Shown: one piece after another, positions 1-8,233 of the stretch
Position numbering within the stretch: position 1 is the stretch's first letter
Layout: the number at the start of each line of letters is the position of its first letter
NCBI GenBank assembly: GCA_947623805.1
Contig: CANQHZ010000012.1
Span: forward strand, 1 to 53,727
Source of the DNA: an uncultured Lachnospiraceae bacterium
GTDB taxonomy: Bacteria > Bacillota > Clostridia > Lachnospirales > Lachnospiraceae
Direction: 5' to 3'
DNA length: 53,727 nucleotides
The notes under the pieces: model-generated
Databases searched by the model: none
What the model was told of the DNA's origin: nothing
Seen by the model: the letters and a program-made list of their open reading frames with translations, nothing else
Position numbers and translations under genes: made by a program

Positions 1-123
1 GCCGAGAAACACAATCATGAACACAAAGAAAAAGTAGATAAGCTCGCTGATTACGACAAATCGGTTCGCCCGCTTTATCTGCTCCTTCTTATCCGCATAA
101 ATGTACTTACTTTTCGTTTCCAT
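1..123 (-). CDS. N-terminal fragment of a membrane protein, cut by the window edge
   Basis: Forty-one codons are visible, starting at an ATG at 121-123 and running off the left edge. An AAAAAGGAG ribosome binding site lies upstream. The peptide begins METKSKYIYADKKEQIKRAN, a charged cytoplasmic-looking head. A hydrophobic stretch of about 18 residues follows (VVISELIYFFFVFMIVFLG), which looks like the first membrane segment. An extended -10-like box (TGG followed by TAAAAT, 164-172) sits about 40 nt upstream, so the gene may have its own promoter. Membrane-anchored signalling proteins often begin this way, but the fragment is too short to assign a family. Confidence 0.6.
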   Translation of the reverse strand, partial: METKSKYIYADKKEQIKRANRFVVISELIYFFFVFMIVFLG

Positions 124-201
124 AACAAATGCATCTCCTTTTTAGGAAAATTTTACTGAATTTATTTTACCACAACATTCGTCATAATGCCATATTTTCT
201 A

Positions 202-1569
202 TCAAATAATCTTATTTTTTAACCACTTTCCACTAAGGAAACGGCTTACAAAAATAACCGCCCTTATTGTCCAGTCGGCAAACATTCCAATCCACACAGC
301 CATAGGTCCGAAATGGTACACCCTCACGAGGAAAATGCACAGCGCCACCCTGCACAGCCACATGGTAAGCGTCGATACAATCATTGAAAAGCGCACGTCG
401 CCCGCCGCCCTCAATCCGTAAGCTATCACGAATGAGCCAACCCACACAAGCGGCTTTACCACGGTAATCGCCTTTACCATCTCAAAGCACATAGCCGCGG
501 ATTCGCTCTCCATTCCCGCAAGCCACGTCACAGGCTTGGTTATCGCAAGCACAAAAAGGCACGACGCAAGTATTCCTACCCATGCCACACCCGTAAGCTT
601 CACAATATAATACTTTGCCTCCTCGCGGCGGTCCGCGCCGATGCACTGTCCCACCACGGTCATAAGCCCTATGCCTACGCCGATGCCGAAAATCCCGTTC
701 ACATTCTCAAAAATATTAGTCATAGCCTGCGCCGCTATCGCAGTAGTCCCCATAGTGGAAACCGTTGACTGTATCGCAAGCTTTCCAAACTGAAACATAG
801 AATTTTCCACGCCCGCGGGAATGCCTATCGCCATTATCTTCACTATCAGCGGCATATCGGGGCGGATTTTGAGATAATCCCTTATGACAATCACCTGACG
901 GGGCTTCCTCAGACAGTAAAAAATCACAGCCATGCAGAAAATCCTTGATATAAGCGTAGAAAGCGCCGCCCCCGCCACGCCCCATTTAAAGACGTATATA
1001 AACACAGCGTTTCCCATAATGTTAAGCACATTTGACACCACGGAAACCTTCATAGGGAATTTTGAATTGCCGCCCGCGCGGTAAAACGCCGCACCAGCGT
1101 TAAACAGCGCAAGGAAAGGATATGAAATCACTGTTATAAGGAAATAAATAAGCGAATTCTGCATAACCGCTGGCTCGACCTTGCCGAAAATAAAGCTTAG
1201 CAAATGCTCCCTGCCCGCCAGACAAATCACCATCAAAGCCAGAGAAATGACAGACACGGCAAGCACCACCTGACGCGCCGCGTTGTTGCTGTCCTTTTTG
1301 TTGCCGCTGCCAAGATACTGCGAGCAGACGATAGACGCGCCCGCCGCCATCGCCGAAAACATCTGGATAACAAGATTGTTAAACGAATCGACGAGCGACA
1401 CGGCTGATATCGCCTCACTCCCCACAGTAGACACCATCATCGTGTCCACCATGCCCATAAATGAATTTAAAAGCTGCTCCACTATAATCGGCGCAAGCAA
1501 AAGGAACAGCGCCCTGTTATCAAAAAGAACGTTGTCCCAGTCAATTTTTTTCCTGTCGTAAAGCTTCAT
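202..1569 (-). CDS. MATE family multidrug/cation efflux transporter
   Basis: A 455-residue integral membrane protein with about twelve hydrophobic segments, the normal size and layout of the MATE (MatE, NorM/DinF-like) family. These transporters expel cationic drugs or metabolites using a Na+ or H+ gradient. The first repeat opens with LLLAPIIVEQLLNSFMGMVD, a typical MATE TM1 with the conserved MVDTMMVS stretch. The second repeat begins near residue 240 (KIMAIGIPAGVENSMFQ), the expected internal duplication. It lies 15 nt downstream of the sensor/GGDEF gene, so the two are probably co-transcribed. The substrate cannot be predicted. The upstream ribosome binding site is weak, which fits translational coupling. 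Confidence 0.9.
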   Translation of the reverse strand: MKLYDRKKIDWDNVLFDNRALFLLLAPIIVEQLLNSFMGMVDTMMVSTVGSEAISAVSLVDSFNNLVIQMFSAMAAGASIVCSQYLGSGNKKDSNNAARQVVLAVSVISLALMVICLAGREHLLSFIFGKVEPAVMQNSLIYFLITVISYPFLALFNAGAAFYRAGGNSKFPMKVSVVSNVLNIMGNAVFIYVFKWGVAGAALSTLISRIFCMAVIFYCLRKPRQVIVIRDYLKIRPDMPLIVKIMAIGIPAGVENSMFQFGKLAIQSTVSTMGTTAIAAQAMTNIFENVNGIFGIGVGIGLMTVVGQCIGADRREEAKYYIVKLTGVAWVGILASCLFVLAITKPVTWLAGMESESAAMCFEMVKAITVVKPLVWVGSFVIAYGLRAAGDVRFSMIVSTLTMWLCRVALCIFLVRVYHFGPMAVWIGMFADWTIRAVIFVSRFLSGKWLKNKII

Positions 1570-1584
1570 AATCCACGCGCCCCG

Positions 1585-3513
1585 CTATTCTGTCCTGTTT
1601 GCCTTTTTTTCCTGTTTTTCTGCATACATAATTTCATCTGCCATGCTGATGTACTCATCAAGCGTCTTGTCTGTAGACATATCCGTGACCACAGCGCCCG
1701 CACTGAATGACAGCTCAAACGGGAAATGCTTTTCCTTTGCCACATCTTCTATCTCTTTTCGCATTCTGCCGACAAGCGCCTTATACTCGCTGTCACTCAT
1801 CATGTCACAGATAATGACAAACTCATCACCGCCCGTTCTTATAGGCAGCGAACTTTTTTTGCAATTGTGCAGTATCGCCGACGCAATCGCGCGTATCGCA
1901 TAATCCCCGTACTCATGTCCGAAATTGTCATTTATATACTTTAATCTGTCCATATCGACGAACATAATCAACAGATTTTCGCCCTTGTCTTTCTTGTCAG
2001 CAAAGAGCTTGCACGCAATCTGCTGATAGCCCATACGATTGTAAAGCCCTGTCATTGAATCTTTGACGTTCATATCGGCAAGCTTTTTATTCATATATTC
2101 AAGCTTTTCCTTTTCGTGGAGGTTTTCCATCGCCGAAGTCAACACATTCAATACCTTAAAAAGATATTGCTTTTCCATGAGATATATTGCGTTTCGTATA
2201 ACCAGATACCCCACAGTATGATTTCTGAAATGAATAGGCATAAACAAAAAGTCCGTGCCTTTCTTGTCAGAATCAAACATCGGGAAAAGGCCCGTTACCG
2301 TATGTTTTCCCTCTGAAAAACCTTGATTTGATTCATATGCAAACTCGACAATCATCTTGTCGGGATAACCTTTTACGCAAAATCTGTTGTCGTCAATTAT
2401 ACTGCTGTTGTAAAAATCAAATTCCTTTTTATAATCATTTATATGGTCGTCAAGCACAAGATACATGGCGTCACATTTAAACGCAGGCAGACATTCCACC
2501 AGACACATTGAGATATCCTTTATGGATTTGCAGTTCAAAAGCTCATAATCGAGCGCAAGCACCTGCTCCTCAAAGTTTGTGGTCTCAATCTCGTACATTA
2601 TCTGCCCTTTTGAGTGTCCGGTCTGGTCAACGTCCACACCACCCGAACATCCGCAGCTATCCCAATATATATATGTGGACTCGGTATAATTAAAACGCTC
2701 AACCTTTTCGCCGTTCCATATCCTGATGAGCAAATCGGCGCTAAGATACCCCACATCTTCGCGAATATGCCCCACAGTCGATATCCTGGGCTGATAATAG
2801 CTTGCCTTGTCAAAGTTATCAAAACCGGTAACGCGAAAATCTTCGGGCACCTTATAACCCCTATCGCTTGCCGCCTCCAGCACTCCTACGGCAATATTAT
2901 CATTTGCGCAGATTACGGCATCGGGCAGACTCTCTCCCCTGTCAAGCCGCTCCAGCATATGCGTCAGGCCCTTGTATCCGCAGGCAAATTCATACGAATC
3001 AAAGAAAAAATCATCTTCGCTATGAGAAAGTCCATGTTTATCAAGAAAATCAACGAGTGCGCGCACTCTAACCGAATTTTCATAATTTTCGCGCGGTCCC
3101 ATGATAAACCAAAAACGCCTGCAATTGTGCATCGTATAGAGATGCTCTATCACATTAGTCATTGCCGTGTAATTGTCAATACCGACATAGTAAAAATCAG
3201 GCAACTCACTCGATATCGAAATCGCCGGTTTGCCCGTCGCCCTCACCATCTGCGCAAGCTCTCCGACCACTTCCGGATAACGTATGTTATTCAAATCCAC
3301 GATAATTCCGTCAAAATCATTGAAATCGGGAAGACGGTAAATATTGTATTCTCCAATATTGTAATCCGTATCCAGGCTCCAATCCCCTGAGCTGCTAAAA
3401 ATATAGAGATTTATATCCTCGTTGCTTTCCTTTATTCTTTGAAGTATCCCTGACGGCCACGCGTATGTAAAAAAGCGTTTCCAGCCATCCATTACCAAAG
3501 CTATCTTCTTCAT
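1585..3513 (-). CDS. LacI-type sugar-sensor domain fused to a GGDEF diguanylate cyclase
   Basis: A cytoplasmic protein of about 642 residues. Residues 1-295 resemble the ligand-binding domain of LacI/GalR regulators (opening KKIALVMDGWKRFFTYAWPSG; later DAVICANDNIAVGVLEAASDRGY and FRVTGFDNFD). There is no helix-turn-helix before it and no signal peptide. A GAF-like middle (about 320-470) and a short coiled coil near EKEKLEYMNKKLADMN lead to a GGDEF domain. The DSMTGLYNRMGY start and the intact RTGGDEF active site at about 561 predict c-di-GMP synthesis. The RxxD inhibitory site is absent (K and S at those positions). The ATG at 3513 is preferred because AGGAG lies 8 nt upstream; a GTG two codons earlier is too close. 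Its own promoter is visible and the MATE gene follows. The ligand is unknown. Confidence 0.88.
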   Translation of the reverse strand: MKKIALVMDGWKRFFTYAWPSGILQRIKESNEDINLYIFSSSGDWSLDTDYNIGEYNIYRLPDFNDFDGIIVDLNNIRYPEVVGELAQMVRATGKPAISISSELPDFYYVGIDNYTAMTNVIEHLYTMHNCRRFWFIMGPRENYENSVRVRALVDFLDKHGLSHSEDDFFFDSYEFACGYKGLTHMLERLDRGESLPDAVICANDNIAVGVLEAASDRGYKVPEDFRVTGFDNFDKASYYQPRISTVGHIREDVGYLSADLLIRIWNGEKVERFNYTESTYIYWDSCGCSGGVDVDQTGHSKGQIMYEIETTNFEEQVLALDYELLNCKSIKDISMCLVECLPAFKCDAMYLVLDDHINDYKKEFDFYNSSIIDDNRFCVKGYPDKMIVEFAYESNQGFSEGKHTVTGLFPMFDSDKKGTDFLFMPIHFRNHTVGYLVIRNAIYLMEKQYLFKVLNVLTSAMENLHEKEKLEYMNKKLADMNVKDSMTGLYNRMGYQQIACKLFADKKDKGENLLIMFVDMDRLKYINDNFGHEYGDYAIRAIASAILHNCKKSSLPIRTGGDEFVIICDMMSDSEYKALVGRMRKEIEDVAKEKHFPFELSFSAGAVVTDMSTDKTLDEYISMADEIMYAEKQEKKANRTE

Positions 3514-3542
3514 CAGCACAACTCCTGACTAATTTTCAATGC

Positions 3543-3572
3543 ATTATCTCAATTACCGGATTATATTGTCAA
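3543..3572 (-). promoter_or_regulatory. Candidate sigma-A promoter for the sensor/GGDEF-MATE pair
   Basis: On the minus strand a perfect -35 TTGACA (3567-3572) is followed after 18 nt by GATAAT (3543-3548), about 30 nt before the start codon. It lies in the gap after the HAD gene, so the sensor/GGDEF and MATE genes can be transcribed independently of it. Seen in sequence only. Confidence 0.6.
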
Positions 3573-3601
3573 AACAAAACACCAGATTAATTGTAGCATT
3601 T

Positions 3602-4258
3602 TCATGGCAAATTATCAACTATGTTAATTATATCGGACGGCTTTTGGGCAAAAATTTTCGCCCCATGATTTATCAAAAACTCCTTATCCCTAAAGCCCCA
3701 CAACACGCTGATGCACAAAAGCCCTGAGTTTTTCGCCGTCATCAAGTCTACGTCCGAATCCCCCACATACACGGCGCGCTCCCGTGAACTGCCAAGCGTC
3801 TCAAGCGCAAGAAGTACACTGTCAGCCTCCGGCTTTCTTCTTATACCCTCGCGGTCGCCGACCGCCACGCCTACCGCACTGAAATATTTTTCCTTTAACT
3901 CCTGCACTGCGCTATCCACCTTATTTGATACAATAGCAAGCAAATAGCCTTTCGCCTTTAGCGCCTCCAAAAGCTCGCATACACCGTCATACGCTCTTGT
4001 CTTGTCATTGCAATGTACGGCATAATGCTCCTTAAATGCCGAAAATGCCTCCTCAAACCGCGGGTTCTTTTCACCCTCCGGCACTGCCCTTGTCATCAGC
4101 ACTTTGATACCGTTGCCTACAAAGCCTTTTATCTCTGATATCGTGCGTGTCGGCATCTGGTAGCGTTCAAGCGCATAATTAACCGAATTGGTTAAATCCT
4201 CCAATGTGTCGAGCAGCGTTCCGTCCAAATCAAATATTATCGTGTCGATTTTTCCCAT
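3602..4258 (-). CDS. HAD-superfamily phosphatase, phosphoglycolate phosphatase/pyrophosphatase-like
   Basis: A 218-residue cytosolic HAD hydrolase of subfamily IA. Motif I is IIFDLDGTLLDTLEDLTN near residue 9, with the nucleophile and acid/base aspartates of DxDGT. Motif II is the serine of LLAIVSNK. Motif III is the lysine of REGIRRKPEAD. Motif IV is VYVGDSDVDLMTAKNSG, holding the Mg-binding aspartates. The cap helices lie between motifs I and II. The family includes Gph and the pyrophosphatase PpaX, and motifs alone cannot separate them. An AGGGGG ribosome binding site precedes the ATG. A hairpin separates it from the response regulator gene upstream. Confidence 0.87.
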   Translation of the reverse strand: MGKIDTIIFDLDGTLLDTLEDLTNSVNYALERYQMPTRTISEIKGFVGNGIKVLMTRAVPEGEKNPRFEEAFSAFKEHYAVHCNDKTRAYDGVCELLEALKAKGYLLAIVSNKVDSAVQELKEKYFSAVGVAVGDREGIRRKPEADSVLLALETLGSSRERAVYVGDSDVDLMTAKNSGLLCISVLWGFRDKEFLINHGAKIFAQKPSDIINIVDNLP

Positions 4259-4277
4259 TTATTTTCCCCCTACAACA

Positions 4278-4312
4278 ACAGCCGAAAAAGCCAATCAAAC
4301 TTTTTCGGCTGT
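4278..4312 (-). terminator. Strong hairpin between the response regulator and HAD genes
   Basis: A perfect 13-bp stem (4278-4290 with 4300-4312, core ACAGCCGAAAAAG) around a 9-nt loop lies just after the response regulator stop codon. No clear U-tract follows on either strand. It may be a weak terminator, an mRNA 3'-end stabiliser, or both. Confidence 0.45.
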
Positions 4313-4346
4313 AAGCTTTATCGTAACGATAGTTATTTAATGACTG

Positions 4347-6410
4347 TCACTTATATTCACTTACATCGTTAAACGTAGCCATCATTATCATGACATCCGA
4401 CCGCCTGCCTACGAGTTTCACGGTTATGCGGTACCAGACGTCATCGCTTACTTCATATTCCATCGGCTCACAGAAGTCGCCCGCCGCAATCTTGGCAAAA
4501 GCCTCTTTCAGCATATCGTGTTCCGCCGCCATGCGGCGATTATGTTCCATTTCTCCGATATCTTTCTCAAAGGCAATTTCATTTTCATATTTACTGTTTG
4601 CCCTGAGCAGCTCAAGCTTATCCTTTCTGTACTCGTATATCGCGATGGGCACTTCAAGCATATCAAAGAAAATGCTGACATTCGAGCGCGTATTCCACAG
4701 CTCGCCGACTATCACGGCATTGTCGTCTTTGACATTCTTTGCCTCCATCTCCTCCTCGCGCGCGATAAACGCCTCGTAGTCCTCCACGGGCATAGGTCTC
4801 GCGTAATAAAAGCCCTGCGCGTACTCACAGCCGATACATTTGAGGAAATCAACCTGCTCGATTGTCTCCACGCCCTCCACTATTGACGGCAAATGCAGCC
4901 ACTTAGCCATGCGGATTACGGAAGTAAGCACTTTCTCGCCCTTGCCGTTAAACTCCGTATCCTGCTGGAGAAACTTCATATCGACTTTCAGGTAATCAAT
5001 CTCCATATCTTTCAGGACATTCAACGAAGAATAACCGCTGCCGAAATCGTCCATCATTATCTTGAAACCCAGTTTGTGGAGCTTGCTCATGCTGCGCATT
5101 ACCAGGTCCTGGTCTTCCATAAACGCGCTTTCCGTGAGCTCCAGATTGAGCAAATGCGTCGGTATCCTAAATTCAGTCACAAGATTTTTGAGTATATCCA
5201 CAAGATGCGGATTGTAAATATTTACCCGCGACACGTTCACTGAAATAGGATTTGGATTTTTGCCCTCGTCAAGCCATTTGCGCAGCAGCATACACACATG
5301 GCGCCACATATACTGGTCCAGCCTGCCTATAATGCCGTTGCGCTCATAAATAGGAATAAACTCGCCCGGCGAAATCATGCCACGCTCAGGGTGTTTCCAC
5401 CGCACAAGCGCCTCCGCACCATACGAGCGGTCGGTCACGAGGTTAATCTTTGGCTGCAGATATACCTGAAACTGCTCCTCCTCCAACGCCTTGTTCACTT
5501 CGTTGATTATATACTGCTCCTGGCGCATATTCTCAATGAGGCTATCGTCATAATACGCTACATTTTCATCAAATTTACCCTTGCAGTTTTTCGCCGCAAG
5601 ATTGGCCCTGTCGTACATCTCCGAGACATCTATGCTATAGTCATTTATGATGTAAACGCCGCATGAAACCTTTATGTTGTAGTCCTTATTCAATTTGCGC
5701 ACGTTAATCTGCAGCGCCTTGGCAAGCAGCTCGATATTTTCCTCCTTGTAAGGCATACATACCGCAAAGATGTCGTTTTCAATCCTACCGTAAAGAAAAT
5801 TGTCAAACGCCTTAGATATGCGGTCAAGCTCTCTTGCTATGCTGATAAGCACCTTGTCGCCTTCCCTGATGCCGTAAAAGTTGTTAATCATCTTGAAACG
5901 GTCTATATCAAAGCGCACAAAGGCAAACTTCTGGCTCTCTCCCAATTCGTCAAGCATCTGCCGCACTTCATTGTAAAATTTAAACTTTGTGTAAAGTCCT
6001 GTTACGACATCGCGCTCTGCTATAATCATGCGGCTTTTTTCGAGCGCGTTTTTAATTCTGAACTGCAAAAGGACAGGATTATAGGGTTTCATGACAAAAT
6101 CCCACACTCCCGCCTCCAGGCATCTCTTTTCAGAGTATTCGTCCTCATTCGACGTAGCCACGATTACGGGAATATTGGCATACTCCTGATGCGTCCTAAA
6201 CTCCTCCATAAACGAAAAACCGTCCATCACAGGCATAATCAGGTCAAGCACGATGAGCGCTATATCCTTTTTGCGGTCCGCCAAAAGCTCAAGCGCCTCC
6301 TTACCGTTTGAGGCCGAAACCACGTCAAATTCTACGGACAGTACATCTCTGAGCCTTGCTTTTATCATTTCCTCGTCATCGACTATCATTATAGTATTTT
6401 TTCTATCCAT
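4347..6410 (-). CDS. Response regulator with REC, degenerate GGDEF, EAL and PAS-like domains (c-di-GMP phosphodiesterase)
   Basis: About 687 residues. An N-terminal receiver domain has the DD acidic pair and phospho-acceptor aspartate (LIVLDLIMPVMDG, D56). The GGDEF-type domain (about 125-290) has the active-site motif replaced by IENDIF, so cyclase activity is unlikely. The EAL domain (about 305-555) keeps EALVRWKHPERG, LTESAFMED, MDDFGSGYSSL, LKVDMKFL and VEGVET, the metal and catalytic residues of an active c-di-GMP phosphodiesterase. The last 100 residues look like a PAS domain (VPIAIYEYRKDKLELL, ending NDVSEYK). The ATG at 6410 is chosen because AAAGGAG lies 11 nt upstream and falls inside the longer ORF. 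No partner histidine kinase is adjacent. Confidence 0.9.
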   Translation of the reverse strand: MDRKNTIMIVDDEEMIKARLRDVLSVEFDVVSASNGKEALELLADRKKDIALIVLDLIMPVMDGFSFMEEFRTHQEYANIPVIVATSNEDEYSEKRCLEAGVWDFVMKPYNPVLLQFRIKNALEKSRMIIAERDVVTGLYTKFKFYNEVRQMLDELGESQKFAFVRFDIDRFKMINNFYGIREGDKVLISIARELDRISKAFDNFLYGRIENDIFAVCMPYKEENIELLAKALQINVRKLNKDYNIKVSCGVYIINDYSIDVSEMYDRANLAAKNCKGKFDENVAYYDDSLIENMRQEQYIINEVNKALEEEQFQVYLQPKINLVTDRSYGAEALVRWKHPERGMISPGEFIPIYERNGIIGRLDQYMWRHVCMLLRKWLDEGKNPNPISVNVSRVNIYNPHLVDILKNLVTEFRIPTHLLNLELTESAFMEDQDLVMRSMSKLHKLGFKIMMDDFGSGYSSLNVLKDMEIDYLKVDMKFLQQDTEFNGKGEKVLTSVIRMAKWLHLPSIVEGVETIEQVDFLKCIGCEYAQGFYYARPMPVEDYEAFIAREEEMEAKNVKDDNAVIVGELWNTRSNVSIFFDMLEVPIAIYEYRKDKLELLRANSKYENEIAFEKDIGEMEHNRRMAAEHDMLKEAFAKIAAGDFCEPMEYEVSDDVWYRITVKLVGRRSDVMIMMATFNDVSEYK

Positions 6411-6467
6411 TGTCTTCACAGCTCCTTTGCACAAAACTGTTAAACCATACTGATTGATAATACTATA

Positions 6468-6497
6468 ATTTTACATTCGTCTATAGGTAATTGTCAA
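6468..6497 (-). promoter_or_regulatory. Candidate promoter of the REC-EAL gene
   Basis: On the minus strand TTGACA (6492-6497) is followed after 18 nt by TAAAAT (6468-6473), about 60 nt upstream of the chosen start codon. The -35 is perfect and the -10 is a one-mismatch match. Confidence 0.5.
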
Positions 6498-6680
6498 TAT
6501 TATCTAATTTTTTTCTTGCTATTTTGTAATTTTCAGATTTTTTCACAAATATGCATGTTTAATAATTACTATACCGCCGTCATGTATCATTTTACGTGAC
6601 ATATTTCGCTACAGTTAACACTCTGTTAAATTCGCCAGGTGTTAAATTCGCCATATTTAAAAATTCCTACTTCTGTATAA

Positions 6681-6715
6681 TAAAAAGAAGTTAGAGACTA
6701 ACTCATCTAACTTCT
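6681..6715 (-). terminator. Intrinsic terminator downstream of the Rpn-like gene
   Basis: A 10-bp perfect stem (AGAAGTTAGA at 6686-6695 with TCTAACTTCT at 6706-6715) is followed on the minus strand by TTTTTA. It lies about 110 nt past the Rpn-like stop codon. Confidence 0.65.
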
Positions 6716-6728
6716 ATATATATACTTT

Positions 6729-6767
6729 GTTTTATTTTTTTGTTTTATTTATTTGTTTTATTTATTT
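6729..6767. repeat. Three tandem copies of a 13-bp AT-rich unit
   Basis: The unit GTTTTATTTATTT occurs three times head to tail (6729-6741 with one mismatch, 6742-6754, 6755-6767), followed by a partial degenerate copy. It is non-coding and lies between the Rpn-like gene and its terminator. Confidence 0.6.
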
Positions 6768-6822
6768 GTTCATTTTGTTTCTATATTCTTATATATCTAC
6801 TATAATAGTACATATTTAGAAT

Positions 6823-7680
6823 TCATCTCAACTGTAAAACTTCTTCTTCCAGTTCCTTTATATCTTCTTGTGATAACTCGGGAAAGAATTCAGCTAATTC
6901 GTCAATACTCAATTTTCCTTTCTTTAACATAAGAGCAGCTTTTCCCCTAGCAGTCTCTATTGCAGCTTCCCTTGCCATATCCTGAGCATATATCTCCATT
7001 ATGTGTTCATCATCAAATAAACTCGTCATAATCGTCACAACCTCCTTCTCCCTGCTTATAAGATACTCCCGTAAGACATTTCTATCCTTGCATATCCTGA
7101 TTGTTTCTTTTATCATAAACTCTGTCAGCCCATGAAGTTTTCTCTGCTCATTAAAGACCTTGCAGAATATTATGTACTGGTTGATAATGTCCTCGCTGTC
7201 ACTTTCATATATAACTTTTGCCTTTACCTCAATGTCTATATCCATTCCATTGAAAAATTCCTTAGAAAGTGAAACTACGTCAGGTTTGTTTCCTCTTTCA
7301 CCTATATAAATAATGTATAACTCCGGCTTTGGCATCCTGACTGGTTTGCTCTTATATAAGCTCTGCCTTGTCCTGTCAAAATATTCGCGATAGCTCTGAG
7401 TTATATACTCCAGCATTCTGATTATGACATTTATTGTCCACGTTGCTTGGGCCTCCGCCAATATGAGCATTTTGTCCCCTCTCACCGTCAAACCTAAGTC
7501 ATTGTACAGGTTTTCGGTCAGAACATTGTCTAGTGTCACAATATCCAATTCGTCCTCTGTTATGTCCTTGTCCTCCGGATGCAAAGCTTGATACAACCTT
7601 AGTAAATTTTTCTTGTCTTGAAACAAATCGACAAATACACTGTCTTTTGTATTGCGCTTTACTTTGATTTCTTCTGTCAT
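6823..7680 (-). CDS. Rpn/YhgA-family putative PD-(D/E)XK nuclease (transposase-like)
   Basis: A 285-residue protein of the Rpn (recombination-promoting nuclease)/PD-(D/E)XK nuclease-family transposase group. It starts with a domain about the residue DSVFVDLFQDKKNLLRLYQA, then LTENLYNDLGLTVRGDKMLI followed by LAEAQ. This has the D...ExQ pattern of the nuclease core, with the aspartate in NDLG and glutamate in AEAQ as likely metal ligands. The C-terminal third contains charged helices and the IKETIRICKDRNVLREYLIS region common in these proteins. It stands alone, with its own promoter and terminator, in DNA visibly richer in AT than its neighbours. Such genes are often multicopy and mobile, but I see no inverted repeats or second transposase. 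An AGGGAG site precedes the ATG. Confidence 0.82.
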   Translation of the reverse strand: MTEEIKVKRNTKDSVFVDLFQDKKNLLRLYQALHPEDKDITEDELDIVTLDNVLTENLYNDLGLTVRGDKMLILAEAQATWTINVIIRMLEYITQSYREYFDRTRQSLYKSKPVRMPKPELYIIYIGERGNKPDVVSLSKEFFNGMDIDIEVKAKVIYESDSEDIINQYIIFCKVFNEQRKLHGLTEFMIKETIRICKDRNVLREYLISREKEVVTIMTSLFDDEHIMEIYAQDMAREAAIETARGKAALMLKKGKLSIDELAEFFPELSQEDIKELEEEVLQLR

Positions 7681-7717
7681 TTAGTTCTCCCTTAGTATGC
7701 CTTACTTCGATAAATTT

Positions 7718-7746
7718 ATTATATGCTCATTAAAGGACACTGTAAA
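7718..7746 (-). promoter_or_regulatory. Candidate sigma-A promoter of the Rpn-like gene
   Basis: On the minus strand TTTACA (7741-7746) is spaced exactly 17 nt from a perfect TATAAT (7718-7723), about 40 nt upstream of the start codon. Confidence 0.65.
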
Positions 7747-7967
7747 GGGCTAATTTCTCTTTTTTATAGCTATGTATATCAACATTTTCATATACACAAT
7801 ATCCCCATAACTACAGCCTACCTTACAAATGGAAACATAAATACGTTCAACCCCAATTACCACCTTTCCCGCATCCACATTATAAAAAGAAATCAGCCGT
7901 GCAGGTACTGACCTCTTTCCAAATAATTTTTTTCATTTATATATGCATATCAGACAGTCTTTCATGC
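7747..7967. other. Intergenic region between copA-copZ and the Rpn-like gene
   Basis: No gene is supported here. The only open frame, about 60 codons on the plus strand near 7723-7911, lacks a ribosome binding site and any recognisable composition. The copper-operon hairpin lies just to the right, at 7968-7999. Confidence 0.5.
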
Positions 7968-7999
7968 TCAGCAGCAGGCACAATATCTGCCGCTGCTGA
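7968..7999 (-). terminator. Hairpin at the end of the copper operon
   Basis: The stem TCAGCAGC/GCTGCTGA continues, after a bulged A, with GGCA/TGCC, about 25 nt past the copA-copZ stop codon. There is no run of U immediately after it on the minus strand, so termination strength is uncertain. Confidence 0.5.
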
Positions 8000-8023
8000 T
8001 GCACTAAACTCACTTCTATTCCT

Positions 8024-8233
8024 CTATTCCACAGAAACCACCTTATAATCCTGCTCCTCCACAGCTTTCGTAAGCTCCTCGTCCGAAATGTCTGAGCTGA
8101 GTGTCACCACAGCCGTACCTTTCTCATGACTTACCTCCGCAGACGAAACCTGCGCAAGCGCCTCCAAGCTCTTTTTCACCCTTGCCTCGCAGTGTCCGCA
8201 CATCATTCCCTCGATTTTCATTGTCTTTGTCAT
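8024..8233 (-). CDS. copZ: CopZ-like copper chaperone, probable internal translation product of the copA gene
   Basis: An ATG at 8231-8233, in frame with copA, opens a 69-residue peptide that is exactly a stand-alone CopZ. It begins [20 protein letters not shown], with the CxxC Cu(I) ligands near residues 12-15, then the beta-alpha-beta-beta-alpha-beta pattern of the HMA fold. A strong AAAAGGAGGA site sits 8 nt upstream, as good as that of any gene in the window, yet it lies inside the copA reading frame. CopZ delivers Cu(I) to CopA and to CsoR-type sensors. I infer that two products arise, full-length CopA-CopZ and free CopZ. The fusion could also be the only physiological form, or a sequencing change could have removed a stop codon in the linker. 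Confidence 0.65.
   Translation of the reverse strand: MTKTMKIEGMMCGHCEARVKKSLEALAQVSSAEVSHEKGTAVVTLSSDISDEELTKAVEEQDYKVVSVE

Larger units (their letters stand above)
6498..6822. other. AT-rich intergenic region with no recognisable gene
   Basis: This 325-bp gap between the REC-EAL gene and the end of the Rpn-like gene has no ORF with a ribosome binding site. It holds a terminator hairpin (6681-6715) and a short AT-rich tandem repeat (6729-6767), listed separately. I see nothing else in 6498-6680. Confidence 0.6.

Noticed and set aside
2614-3390. 258-codon plus-strand frame
   Set aside because: It lies opposite the LacI-type sensor domain, has no recognisable protein features, and matches the codon shadow of the real gene.
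7723-7911. 62-codon plus-strand frame in the gap left of the copper operon
   Set aside because: No ribosome binding site and no family features, and its start overlaps the Rpn promoter on the other strand.
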